Shown here piece by piece: positions 45,778 through 54,458 of a stretch of 64,000 bases of DNA (position 1 is its first letter; every line of letters starts with the position of its first letter). Below the pieces are notes generated by a model, which saw nothing but the letters and a program-made list of their open reading frames with translations, ran no database searches and had not been told where the DNA came from. Both the position numbers and the translations under genes were made by a program. The stretch is from Emcibacter sp. (lineage in GTDB: Bacteria > Pseudomonadota > Alphaproteobacteria > Sphingomonadales > Emcibacteraceae): positions 1-64,000 of the forward strand of contig JAKIUQ010000010.1 of NCBI GenBank assembly GCA_021647465.1, written 5' to 3'.

Positions 45778-47604
45778 TTATTCGACTGTCACCGATTTTG
45801 CAAGATTTCTAGGCTGATCCACATCTGTCCCCTTGGCAACGGCCACATAATAGGCCAGAAGTTGAATGGGAATGGCATAGAGCAGCGGCGTGACAAATTC
45901 ATCCAGCATCGGCAGCGCAATCGTCGCCAAAGCATCCTGTCCATCTTCTTTGGCGCCCTTTTCATCCGTGATAAAAACCACTTTGCCTTTACGGGCGATC
46001 ACTTCCTGCATATTAGAGACAGTTTTTTCATAAAGCCGTCCGCTGGGCGCGATGACAATGATAGGCACATTTTCATCAATGAGGGCAATGGGGCCATGTT
46101 TCATTTCACCGGCCGCATAACCTTCTGCGTGAATATAGGATATTTCCTTAAGCTTTAGCGCGCCTTCCATGGCGATGGGATATTCCAGCCCCCGCGCCAG
46201 ATAAATGACATCCTGGGCTTTTGCTACTTCTAACGCCAGTTCCTTGATGGCCTCTTCATGATTGAGGACATCCGCCATACGGGCCGGCGCCTCTGTCAGG
46301 GCGACACATAAACGCGCTTCTTCTGCATCAACAATCTTGCCCCGCGCCTTGGCCAGAGCAATGGAAAAGCAGGCCAGTACCGCCAACTGACAGGTGAAGG
46401 CCTTCGTTGACGCCACCCCGATTTCAGGCCCGGCATGAGTCATAAGAACAACATCGGACTCCCGTTCCATGGAACTTTGCGGCACATTCAATATGCTTAA
46501 GATATGCTGACCTTGTGATTTTGCATATTTTAACGCTGCCAGTGTATCGGCAGTCTCACCGGATTGAGATATAAAAATGGCCAGACCGCCCTCGGGCATG
46601 ACCGCTTCGCGATAGCGAAATTCAGAAGCCACATCCACTTCCACATTAATCCGCGCCACCTGCTCCATCCAGTATTTCGCCACCTGCCCCGCATAAAACG
46701 ATGTGCCGCAGGCAATGATGGTCACGCGGTCAATGGCAGATAAATCAAAAGGCAGATCCGGTAAATTCACATGTCCTTGAATGGGGTCAATCATGGTGCC
46801 CAAGGTTTGGCCCACCACCATTGGCTGTTCATGAATTTCCTTCATCATGAAATGATTATGATTGCCTTTATCTGCCGCACCGGAAGCAGCCGCAGAAATA
46901 TGAATTTCCCGTTCGACGATTTGATTATTTTCATCGAATATTGTCACTGAACTATGGGTTAACTCCACCCGGTCACCATCTTCAAGGTAACTTACCCTAT
47001 TGGTCAGATGCGAAAGCGCGATCGCGTCTGACCCCAGATACATCTCGCCTTCGCCGTGACCTACGGCAAGAGGGCTGCCTCTTCTGGCGCCAATCATAAG
47101 GCCGTTGTCATCTTCAAAAAATACCGCGATACCAAAGGCACCCCGCAAATGTTTCAGGGCTTCTGCTGCGGCCTCTCTTGGGACAAAGCCCTGATCGAGA
47201 AAATCCGTAATCAGATGCACGATAACCTCAGTATCGGTTTCCGTTTCCAGAATATGCCCTTTTTGAGCAAGCTCCTGACGCAATTCCCGAAAATTTTCAA
47301 TGATGCCGTTATGGACAACGGCAACTTTTTCTGTTGTATGGGGATGGGCATTTCCCACCGTTGGCGCGCCGTGGGTCGCCCAGCGGGTATGTCCGATACC
47401 GATTGTGCCTGCCAAAGAATTTTCTTTTAAAGCTTTTCCCAGATTGACCAATTTACCCTCTGCCCGGCGGCGGTCGATTTTCTGCCCATCATATAATGTC
47501 GCAATACCCGCCGAATCATAACCGCGATATTCCAGACGTTTCAGCCCGTCAAATATTCGCTGGGTAACCTCATCATTGCCAACTATTCCTATTATACCGC
47601 ACAT
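45778..47604 (-). CDS. glmS: Glutamine-fructose-6-phosphate aminotransferase
   Basis: A 608-residue enzyme that makes glucosamine-6-phosphate for peptidoglycan and LPS. The N-terminal class II glutaminase starts M-C-G-I-I-G, so catalytic Cys is residue 2. That fixes the start at 47604; the frame runs upstream into glmU. Two SIS domains follow (ACGTSFYAG, ISQSGETADTL, KEISYIHAEGYAAGEMKHG), ending in DQPRNLAKSVTVE. It lies 10 nt after glmU and is cotranscribed with it. Confidence 0.98.
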   Translation of the reverse strand: MCGIIGIVGNDEVTQRIFDGLKRLEYRGYDSAGIATLYDGQKIDRRRAEGKLVNLGKALKENSLAGTIGIGHTRWATHGAPTVGNAHPHTTEKVAVVHNGIIENFRELRQELAQKGHILETETDTEVIVHLITDFLDQGFVPREAAAEALKHLRGAFGIAVFFEDDNGLMIGARRGSPLAVGHGEGEMYLGSDAIALSHLTNRVSYLEDGDRVELTHSSVTIFDENNQIVEREIHISAAASGAADKGNHNHFMMKEIHEQPMVVGQTLGTMIDPIQGHVNLPDLPFDLSAIDRVTIIACGTSFYAGQVAKYWMEQVARINVEVDVASEFRYREAVMPEGGLAIFISQSGETADTLAALKYAKSQGQHILSILNVPQSSMERESDVVLMTHAGPEIGVASTKAFTCQLAVLACFSIALAKARGKIVDAEEARLCVALTEAPARMADVLNHEEAIKELALEVAKAQDVIYLARGLEYPIAMEGALKLKEISYIHAEGYAAGEMKHGPIALIDENVPIIVIAPSGRLYEKTVSNMQEVIARKGKVVFITDEKGAKEDGQDALATIALPMLDEFVTPLLYAIPIQLLAYYVAVAKGTDVDQPRNLAKSVTVE

Positions 47605-47614
47605 ATATTTGCCC

Positions 47615-48967
47615 TTATTTCTTTGTTTGTTTCGCGCGGAATGCCGAAGCCCAGCCGCCAATTTCTTTTTGTTTCGACCGCGTTACCGCAAGGGCATCTG
47701 CCCCAACCTCGCGGGTGACCACGCTGCCTGCCCCCACGATGGCCCCTGCCCCGATTTTAACCGGCGCCACCAATGCCGTGTTGGAGCCAATGAAAGCCCC
47801 CGGACCAATTTCCGTAAGCGCCTTGTTAAAACCGTCATAATTACAGGTAATGGTGCCGGCCCCGATATTTGCACCTGCGCCAATAATCGCGTCCCCGATA
47901 TAGCTCAAATGGCTGATTTTTGCGCCTTCTTCGATAATCGATTTTTTAACTTCGACAAAATTACCGACCTTGGCCCCTGCCCCCACGTCCGCTTTTGGCC
48001 GCAGCCGCGCGTAGGGGCCAACAACCGCGAAGCGCCGAACCGTGGCACCCTCAAAATGACAGAAAGCTTTTATAACCGCACCGTCTTCTATGGTAACGCC
48101 GGGCGCAAAGAATACATTAGGCTCAATAACCACATCCGTTCCAATGACGGTATCAAAGCTGAAATAAACCGTTTCAGGATCAAGAAGTGTAACCCCCGCA
48201 TCCATAAAATCCTGCCGTTTGCTATTCTGAAAAATTCTCTCGGCCTCGGCCAATTCACTACGGGAATTAATCCCGATGACTTCTGTTTCCGCGGCAACCG
48301 TGACCGCACATCCATAGCCCTTGGCCCTTGCAATCGCCACCACATCCGTCAGATAAAATTCACCGGCCGCATTATTATCGTCAAGACTGTCCAGCAGGTC
48401 AAACATTCTGGCCCCGTCAAGGGCCATAATGCCAGAATTACACAGCCCGATCGCGCGCTGCTCCGGACTGGCGTCCTTATGCTCTATAATAGACAACAGC
48501 TCGCCCTTGTTATTCACCACAAGACGGCCATAGGCTTTGCTGTCTTTTGGCTCGAACCCAAGCACCACCACAGCCGGATCGGCTTCGCTACGGCGTTTAA
48601 TGAGCAGCTCCTGCAGGGTGGCGGCTGATAACAAGGGCACGTCGCCATATAAAATCAGCACATCACCTGAAAAACCCTGCAATTGATCGCGGGTTACCTG
48701 CACCGCATGCCCCGTGCCGAACTGCGGTTCCTGAACCACTATTTCCGCCTGACCCCCAACCGATTTTTCGACCTGCTCTTTACCGGCCCCGACCACAATG
48801 ACTTTTCGTACCGGATTTAACGCCCCCAATGTATCCATCAAATGATGCAACATGGGCCGCCCGCCAAGCGGATGTAATACCTTATGCAGTGATGACTTCA
48901 TGCGGGTGCCTTTACCCGCCGCGAGTATGATAACGGCTAAATCGGATTGAGGTTCAGATTGAAGCAT
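47615..48967 (-). CDS. glmU: Bifunctional UDP-N-acetylglucosamine pyrophosphorylase / glucosamine-1-phosphate N-acetyltransferase
   Basis: A protein of about 450 residues. The N-terminal nucleotidyltransferase (LAAGKGTRMKSSLHKVLHPLGG, YGDVPLL) makes UDP-GlcNAc from GlcNAc-1-phosphate. The C-terminal left-handed beta helix (hexapeptide repeats, NFVEVKKS, NYDGFNK, GSNTALVAPV) acetylates glucosamine-1-phosphate. I use ATG at 48967; in-frame ATGs at 48988 and 49030 are possible. It is upstream of glmS, so the window holds two of the three Glm enzymes as an operon. Confidence 0.97.
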   Translation of the reverse strand: MLQSEPQSDLAVIILAAGKGTRMKSSLHKVLHPLGGRPMLHHLMDTLGALNPVRKVIVVGAGKEQVEKSVGGQAEIVVQEPQFGTGHAVQVTRDQLQGFSGDVLILYGDVPLLSAATLQELLIKRRSEADPAVVVLGFEPKDSKAYGRLVVNNKGELLSIIEHKDASPEQRAIGLCNSGIMALDGARMFDLLDSLDDNNAAGEFYLTDVVAIARAKGYGCAVTVAAETEVIGINSRSELAEAERIFQNSKRQDFMDAGVTLLDPETVYFSFDTVIGTDVVIEPNVFFAPGVTIEDGAVIKAFCHFEGATVRRFAVVGPYARLRPKADVGAGAKVGNFVEVKKSIIEEGAKISHLSYIGDAIIGAGANIGAGTITCNYDGFNKALTEIGPGAFIGSNTALVAPVKIGAGAIVGAGSVVTREVGADALAVTRSKQKEIGGWASAFRAKQTKK

Positions 48968-49137
48968 AGTAATATTTTCTTTTCCCATTTTTAGTTCGTT
49001 ATATAATTCTAATACTAATTTTTCACTCAAGGTGCCATAAGAATACTAATATTTTTATAACAACCTCTGGTTAATCCATGTTCAATAGATAATGACTGGA
49101 TAGTTAAAAGACCATGACTAATTTTAAGGGCAATATT

Positions 49138-49824
49138 ATGGCCATCAAACCCAGCGGCGTGATTTTCGATCTTGACGGCACGTTAGTCGATAGCGCCCGT
49201 GATTTATCCGCAGCCTTAAATCATGTTTTAAAACAGGCCAGCAGACCTGAGATTGCCCTTTCCCAAGTTCGCCATATGGTCGGTGACGGTGCCAGAGCTC
49301 TCATCATCAAAGGCTTTTCAGAAACCGGGCATTTGCCGGATGACGCCGAGATAGACATCATTCAAGGTGAGTTTTTGAGCTATTATTCTGATCATATTAC
49401 AGATCAAACCATTATTTTCCCCGGCGCAATGCGTGTCATCGAAAGATTGGCTGAAATGCAAATTCCCCTCGGTTTATGCACCAATAAAGCCATCAAGTTG
49501 ACCGAGAAAATAATGACGGAGTTTGGCCTTGCTGATTATTTTTCTGCCATCGTTGGCGGTGACAGCTTTGACTATCAAAAGCCTGATCCACGCCATTTAA
49601 CATCAACGCTTGAGATTATGAGAGTTGAGGCCGAAGGTGCCGTTATGGTTGGCGACAGCGGAAATGATATCCTTGCGGCGCAAAGGGCCGGGATCCCCGT
49701 CATCGGCGTATCTTTTGGCTATAGCAAAACACCGATCGCCGAGCTTAACCCGGACATAATCATCGATCATTATGATGATTTCTTAAATTCACTGGGGCGT
49801 TTATCAGAATCTTTTCAGGTCTGA
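49138..49824 (+). CDS. gph: HAD-family phosphoglycolate phosphatase
   Basis: A protein of about 228 residues of the haloacid-dehalogenase superfamily. Motif I is FDLDGTLVDS, motif II is LCTNK, motif III is the Lys of YQKPDP, and motif IV is GDSGNDILAA. The cap region and length fit Gph, which removes 2-phosphoglycolate. The ATG at 49138 has an AAGGG site; an earlier in-frame ATG at 49114 has a weaker one. It overlaps the end of the convergent nucleotidyltransferase gene by 10 nt. Confidence 0.88.
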   Translation: MAIKPSGVIFDLDGTLVDSARDLSAALNHVLKQASRPEIALSQVRHMVGDGARALIIKGFSETGHLPDDAEIDIIQGEFLSYYSDHITDQTIIFPGAMRVIERLAEMQIPLGLCTNKAIKLTEKIMTEFGLADYFSAIVGGDSFDYQKPDPRHLTSTLEIMRVEAEGAVMVGDSGNDILAAQRAGIPVIGVSFGYSKTPIAELNPDIIIDHYDDFLNSLGRLSESFQV

Positions 49825-50936
49825 CGGACAAAGAAACGACGAAAAAATTTCCGCGACAAATGCGATAAGAGCATCATGGGCGGCATCCGCAACCAGTGCG
49901 AGCGGATATAAAGGCCGTTGGTGGACAGGAAATCGGTCCATTTTGATCGCTTGACGTCATCAGAAACCCCAAAAGGAACCATAGTCCGGAGAATCATAAG
50001 ATCCATAAGCTTTAGAACGATCCAGCCCGGTGCATTTTCTTTTGCCCGCGCCATCACATCATCCGGAATGGGTGTATTCAGAAAATATACGCAATAACGC
50101 AAGCAATAAAATACAGGTCTGCTGAGTTTCAATGCCTCTGCCCGATCCATAAAGTTTGTCCAGAAGGCGGGCTTTTCGCCGAACTCCCCCATCATGTCAT
50201 GCTGCTCCAGAAGATTACGCAAACTGGATTTCAAGGTGCCATCAACAAATTGATGAACGATGCTATGGAGCAGCATATCTTCATCACAAAGCGTATGAAA
50301 TTGACCGTCCAAGGCCACCGATGAACTGATCATAAGGTCGATATTTGGGGAAAGCTTATTGGTTACTTGTAAAATTGTATGATGAACATCGACTTCCACC
50401 AGTCTGCTCGGATGAACAAGAGGCGGCAATTCATGAGCCCACTCCCGATAATATTGTTGGTCATAATCATCCAATATTTGACTAGCGTAACCTGCCATAA
50501 ACAAATGATTTTCAACAATATCCAGATGTTTTTTCGCCACGAGAATATCTAAATCAACACTATCCCTGCCCTCGGCACATTTCAAGTTTCTGGCGATATA
50601 GGCCGCGCCCTTGACCAGAATGACTTTCTCCTTGAAATCATATAAAGCCCGCCGAACCCGGTTCATCTCCCACATGATCTTCCGCTGCCTTGACGCGGTA
50701 TCTATTTTGGCATTCGTGAGTATTTTCTGAACTTTATCCGGTAATTCTGGCCATAATCCCAGGGTTTCTGCATCATGGGCCAAACGGGCGCGTAGATTTA
50801 ATATATGAGCATCAAATAAAAGCTGATTCCAACCCGGCGTGTCAAGCTTCCCCATGAGCTGCGGTTTTCTTAAAACCTGCAATAATAAATTGTGATCCCC
50901 ATCCAGTATTTTTTTAGGTCGAATTTCCTTGCTCAT
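49815..50936 (-). CDS. Nucleotidyltransferase of an HPr-rel-A cassette
   Basis: A 373-residue protein of the uncharacterised nucleotidyltransferase family (NTP_transf_5 type). The active-site pattern is VKGAAYIAR (about residues 105-113) followed by the metal-binding D-x-D of RDSVDLDILV near 125-134. The rest is helical. Related enzymes sit beside HprK-like kinases in some lasso-peptide clusters and in HPr-rel-A loci. The start overlaps the kinase stop by 4 nt, so the two are translationally coupled. The substrate is unknown. It is last in the leftward cassette. Confidence 0.8.
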   Translation of the reverse strand: MSKEIRPKKILDGDHNLLLQVLRKPQLMGKLDTPGWNQLLFDAHILNLRARLAHDAETLGLWPELPDKVQKILTNAKIDTASRQRKIMWEMNRVRRALYDFKEKVILVKGAAYIARNLKCAEGRDSVDLDILVAKKHLDIVENHLFMAGYASQILDDYDQQYYREWAHELPPLVHPSRLVEVDVHHTILQVTNKLSPNIDLMISSSVALDGQFHTLCDEDMLLHSIVHQFVDGTLKSSLRNLLEQHDMMGEFGEKPAFWTNFMDRAEALKLSRPVFYCLRYCVYFLNTPIPDDVMARAKENAPGWIVLKLMDLMILRTMVPFGVSDDVKRSKWTDFLSTNGLYIRSHWLRMPPMMLLSHLSRKFFRRFFVRQT

Positions 50937-51847
50937 TCAACATTCTCGTCAATAATTTTATTCACAAGACGGATGGCCTCTTCCAAGCAAGAATAGGTGA
51001 TTTCAAAAGACACGCATTCTTTGGCTATTTTGGCAAGGGCGCGAAACGCTGGCGCGCCAATATCCCCATAATTGGCAGAAGATCTCACCAATCTGAAAAA
51101 TGCCATTGTTTCGGTCAGTGGTATGATATCTGATTTTGCATTTGGGCTGTATATGGGATGAATAACAACGCGCGGCTTCACAGGTTCATGCATTTTCTCA
51201 AGGCTTGAAACTGGCGGACGCAGATAACAGATTGTGCCTTTCGGCGTCCCTTCATATTCGCGGCTGAAGGGTTCGTCACTACCAACCCAATCCTTCATCA
51301 CAGCAATAGAATCATTCTTCAAAGATACCGGGCGGGGATAAGGGTATAAATCCCCGGTTTGCGCATCCAGCATACCAAATTCATCGGAAAAAAACCGCCA
51401 GCCATCATAGGCAAGTCCCGCAGACAGGGTGCTTTTACCGCTGCCGGAAATGGCTGGAATAATTACCCCGATACCATTTTTCTCCACAACACCAGAATGA
51501 AATAAAACATGAGTTTTACAGCCAAACGCCACTTGCCAGTTCATCCCCATCTCAACAGATAACAACCCCATGGACTGAGGAAGCGGCACAAAATCGTCAT
51601 TCATCAATGTATTTATGCTCACTTGAGGGCGCAGATACCGCCGGTAGAGGTTTTTGGCATAGACATTTAAATAATAGTCGATAATTTGCGGCCCGTCATA
51701 CAGGGGGTAATTTTTATATATATGTAAGAAATCATCCCGAACAGAGGGGAATTTTATGGATATGCGGGTCGTTATTGGCCCGACCCCCATAAGCAGTCCC
51801 GGGCCAGCCAACCGTCGCTCTATACTCAGCAGGTCATGAACCATCAA
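50933..51847 (-). CDS. HprK-related kinase A
   Basis: A 304-residue P-loop protein related to the C-terminal kinase domain of HPr kinase/phosphorylase. The Walker A is PAISGSGKST (about residues 131-140), followed by an FFSDEFGML acidic motif like that of HprK. The N-terminal 120 residues are not HprK-like. No HPr is encoded nearby. The family (HPr-rel-A) always occurs with a PqqD-like protein and a nucleotidyltransferase, and homologues in lasso-peptide clusters phosphorylate the peptide. It overlaps both neighbours by 4 nt (ATGA). Confidence 0.87.
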   Translation of the reverse strand: MMVHDLLSIERRLAGPGLLMGVGPITTRISIKFPSVRDDFLHIYKNYPLYDGPQIIDYYLNVYAKNLYRRYLRPQVSINTLMNDDFVPLPQSMGLLSVEMGMNWQVAFGCKTHVLFHSGVVEKNGIGVIIPAISGSGKSTLSAGLAYDGWRFFSDEFGMLDAQTGDLYPYPRPVSLKNDSIAVMKDWVGSDEPFSREYEGTPKGTICYLRPPVSSLEKMHEPVKPRVVIHPIYSPNAKSDIIPLTETMAFFRLVRSSANYGDIGAPAFRALAKIAKECVSFEITYSCLEEAIRLVNKIIDENVE

Positions 51848-52176
51848 ATATTCTCATTATGTAAATTGACCGGCTCTATTAAACCCATTTTATCAAATTC
51901 TGTAACGGTTTGCAGTATTTGCTGTTTCAGGTCATCTTCAATGGGGCGTTCCAGAATCAATTCCAATGCTGCCAGAATTTCTGGTAAGTTACGGGGCTTA
52001 TCCTCAATAATATCAAAAATCTCGCGGGCAAAATCATTCAAGGCCTGAGAATGCCCGGACCTTTTATCATAAATAATATGAGCATCATCCATATGCTCCC
52101 ATAAAAAACCGGCTGCATTCGTTATCTTGAATACAGCCGTGCTTAATAAATTAAATGTACCATTTGCTTCGTGCAA
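51844..52176 (-). CDS. HPr-rel-A system PqqD family protein
   Basis: A 110-residue protein of the PqqD superfamily. PqqD domains are winged-helix RiPP recognition elements that bind leader peptides. Typical features are HIIYDKRSGHSQALNDFAREIFD and the LPEILAALE helix. The only in-frame start after an upstream stop is TTG at 52176. Its stop overlaps the kinase start by 4 nt. It would hold the substrate for the kinase and nucleotidyltransferase. That is inferred from PqqD biology. Confidence 0.83.
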   Translation of the reverse strand: MHEANGTFNLLSTAVFKITNAAGFLWEHMDDAHIIYDKRSGHSQALNDFAREIFDIIEDKPRNLPEILAALELILERPIEDDLKQQILQTVTEFDKMGLIEPVNLHNENI

Positions 52177-52232
52177 GATCCCAATACCCCTACCTGTATA
52201 TGGTCATAATGGTTTAAAAAACCGGGGCAATG

Positions 52233-52628
52233 CTAGTTCAAGCCAGCATTTGCATAAGATTGCAGGCAAGTAACGCCCGACAATTGCTCATTCTCAATAT
52301 ATTGCCAGTGGGTTTCAGGCCCAGGTACACCATTCACATTAAATCTACCCGTGAAATCAGTATTTTCCGGACTAAAATTCACCGTTGTGCCAGTTTGCTG
52401 ATATGTCCCGCTCCCAATAGGAACTTCTTCATATAGCGGAATTTGAACATTCGTTTTCATATTATCAATACAGCGGCCCGCTGAATTAACCTGTGCAAAA
52501 GCAACGCCGCCATGAAGCGTTATCGCCAATGGGGCAATGACGGCACCGGCTTTTAACAAGCTTCTGCGTTTAATGCGTTTTTCATCAGTTTTATTCATTT
52601 TCATATCGTCTTTTTTCATATCGGTCAT
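52233..52628 (-). CDS. Small Tat-signal protein heading the HPr-rel-A cassette, candidate substrate
   Basis: A 131-residue protein with a twin-arginine signal (KRRSLLKAGAVIAPLAITL, about residues 20-38) and a cleavage site near AFA-Q. The mature part is about 85 residues, beta-prone, with two cysteines (GRCIDN and VTCLQSY) and the C-terminus SYANAGLN. I recognise no family. It is 56 nt upstream of the PqqD gene on the same strand and has its own predicted sigma-54 promoter (52748-52763), so it probably leads the operon. It is a reasonable candidate for the protein modified by the cassette. Tat export would imply it folds before leaving the cytoplasm. Confidence 0.8.
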   Translation of the reverse strand: MTDMKKDDMKMNKTDEKRIKRRSLLKAGAVIAPLAITLHGGVAFAQVNSAGRCIDNMKTNVQIPLYEEVPIGSGTYQQTGTTVNFSPENTDFTGRFNVNGVPGPETHWQYIENEQLSGVTCLQSYANAGLN

Positions 52629-52747
52629 AACATCTGCCTGTCTGATAAAAATTATCTATACGTTTAAGTATAATGGGTAAATATAACGCCTATTCACAAG
52701 AAACACCATATTTATTTATGGCATACCACTCTTAACAAATACTTATA

Positions 52748-52763
52748 TGCAATTAATAAGCCA
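52748..52763 (-). promoter_or_regulatory. Sigma-54 promoter of the HPr-rel-A cassette
   Basis: On the minus strand, TGGCTTATTAATTGCA keeps the invariant GG-N10-GC and the TGGC and TTGCA cores of a -24/-12 promoter. Transcription would start near 52736, about 108 nt before the Tat-signal protein. A UAS copy lies 52 bp further upstream. It stands in the 358-bp AT-rich space divergent from phoR. Confidence 0.7.
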
Positions 52764-52815
52764 TTTTAATATTTCTTTGTTTTTCAACTACTTAAAAAAA
52801 CAACCTTCTTAGAAC

Positions 52816-52833
52816 TGTAAAAAAACCTGACAG
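52816..52833 (-). promoter_or_regulatory. Putative activator site (UAS) of the HPr-rel-A cassette
   Basis: In the direction of transcription it reads AAAACTGTC-N7-TTTACA (TGTAAA 52816-52821, GACAG 52829-52833 on the plus strand). It has the same form and orientation as the copies before the PEP-CTERM gene and the 77-residue gene. Confidence 0.62.
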
Positions 52834-52911
52834 TTTTGACCATTTTGATACAGTTATTTTACACTTTTAGATTTCAGAATAAATAAAAAACAGCCGAGAA
52901 ATATTATTTTT

Positions 52912-52939
52912 TTGTTACATAAGTGACATTTCCGTCAAC
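52912..52939 (+). promoter_or_regulatory. Possible Pho box upstream of phoR
   Basis: Three related words, TGTTACA, GTGACAT and CGTCAACA, follow each other about every 10 bp just before phoR. Tandem 7-bp repeats with this spacing are the form of PhoB sites (CTGTCAT-like). The match is loose. Confidence 0.35.
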
Positions 52940-52986
52940 ATATTTTACTTTAGGCTTTACCCGTTAAAGGATACATATAAATATTC

Positions 52987-54336
52987 ATGCCCCATAATGA
53001 TGATGACCAAATCAATTATACAAGATTAATAAAGCTTGTCATTATTTCAAGCCCGCTTTTTCTTTTTATAATTTATCTTTTCCAGATGGAAAAACTGACC
53101 CTGCAGGAACTGGTAATTTTCATCATAACACTCGCCCTGCCTATCATTATTATAATACGCTATTTCCTGGAAAAAATGGCCGCGCTTGATCGCCAGACCA
53201 CCCTGCAAATTCATGACAGTAATATCAATAAAAATCGCCAGCTTCTTTTAATGAATATTATGGAGAAATTATCTGACCCGCTTTTAATTCTTGATTCACA
53301 TAACCGTATTTTGATGGCCAACAAGTCCGCCCATATATTGTTAGGCGATCATATTTTAAAGCAGGAAATATCCGTTTTTATCCGGAATTCTGATTTGGAA
53401 AATACGATGTTGCAAGCTCAACAAACCGGCGAGCCAAAAAGCTGTGAATTTAAATTTGGCCATCCACACGCAAAAGATTATCTGACGCGGGTTCATCTTT
53501 TTGATCTGACCAATAATCAGGGTGAAAGCCCCGTTCGGGAGTCTGTTGCCGCTTTTTCTCATCAAAATCATTTTGGGAAAAAATATTTGTTTCTTGCCCT
53601 ATATGACATTTCCGCCATGAAACGCAGCGATAAAATGCGTGCTGATTTTGTCGCCAACGCCAGCCACGAACTCAGAACCCCCCTCGCCTCCATACTCGGT
53701 TTTATAGAAACGCTTCAGGGGCCCGCACGAGATGATAAAGAAGCGCACGAACGCTTCTTGAAAATTATGCATAACGAAGCCACGCGCATGAACAGATTGA
53801 CAGAGGGCTTGTTATCTTTATCGCGCATTGAACGGGACCAGCATATTCCGCCGTCAGACAATGTGAAGATTTGTCGTCTCATCGAGAATGTGAGCAATAC
53901 TCTTGAGCCACAAGCCAAGGCCAAGGAAATGCGTATTGCCGCCCCGCAAACTGATGAAATCACTATAGAAGGCGATTATGACCAGCTTACTCAGCTTTTC
54001 CAGAATATCATCGAGAATGCCATAAAATATGGCCGGGAGAAAACCGATATAGACATATCTATCACAGGAAATACCATGCCGCCCCCCTTAAAAACAAAAG
54101 AAGTCATCATCACAATCGCCAATCAAGGCGATGGTATCCCGGCAGAACATCTGCCGCGCCTGATGGAGCGTTTTTATCGTGTCGATTCGGCCAGAGCCCG
54201 CAATGACGGCGGCAGCGGACTGGGGCTTGCTATCGTCAAACACATCATTCAGCGCCACAGAGGGCGCATCTCATTTGCCAGTGAAATTAACGGCACGACG
54301 ACTGTAACCTTTGCTTTGCCAGAGAAAAATTCTTAA
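52987..54336 (+). CDS. phoR: Phosphate regulon sensor histidine kinase PhoR
   Basis: A 449-residue membrane kinase. Two transmembrane helices (about residues 12-34 and 38-60) with almost no periplasmic loop are followed by a PAS region (about 95-215). The HisKA box has the phospho-accepting His in NASHELRTPLASILGF, and a HATPase domain has N (ENAIKYG), G1 and G2 (GSGLGLAIVK) boxes. The short loop fits PhoR sensing through the Pst transporter and PhoU rather than a ligand. It leads the phoR-pstSCAB-phoU-phoB cluster. Confidence 0.94.
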   Translation: MPHNDDDQINYTRLIKLVIISSPLFLFIIYLFQMEKLTLQELVIFIITLALPIIIIIRYFLEKMAALDRQTTLQIHDSNINKNRQLLLMNIMEKLSDPLLILDSHNRILMANKSAHILLGDHILKQEISVFIRNSDLENTMLQAQQTGEPKSCEFKFGHPHAKDYLTRVHLFDLTNNQGESPVRESVAAFSHQNHFGKKYLFLALYDISAMKRSDKMRADFVANASHELRTPLASILGFIETLQGPARDDKEAHERFLKIMHNEATRMNRLTEGLLSLSRIERDQHIPPSDNVKICRLIENVSNTLEPQAKAKEMRIAAPQTDEITIEGDYDQLTQLFQNIIENAIKYGREKTDIDISITGNTMPPPLKTKEVIITIANQGDGIPAEHLPRLMERFYRVDSARARNDGGSGLGLAIVKHIIQRHRGRISFASEINGTTTVTFALPEKNS

Positions 54337-54359
54337 CAATTAATCTCCTAATATATTCG

Positions 54360-54381
54360 TTGTCATAAAAGTTTAACAAAA
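54360..54381 (+). promoter_or_regulatory. Possible Pho box upstream of pstS
   Basis: TTGTCATAAAA followed by GTTTAACAAAA gives two 11-bp units resembling a tandem PhoB site, about 80 bp before pstS. This is a loose match, but one is expected at this promoter. Confidence 0.4.
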
Positions 54382-54458
54382 TTGCCTCAAATAGATAATT
54401 GTCAATTTTTATTATCCGGGTTGTAGAAAATATCCTGCACAACAAACGGAGAGAAACC

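Noticed and set aside
47576..48628. 350-codon plus-strand frame opposite glmU
   Set aside because: The GlmU frame holds all family motifs; the opposite frame has odd composition and no known domain.
49021..49040. TGGCAC on the minus strand before glmU as a sigma-54 promoter
   Set aside because: No TTGC follows at the required spacing, and no UAS motif is nearby.
50933..51847. True HPr kinase/phosphorylase (hprK)
   Set aside because: The N-terminal HprK domain is absent, no ptsH or ptsN lies nearby, and the PqqD-like and nucleotidyltransferase neighbours mark the HPr-rel-A family.
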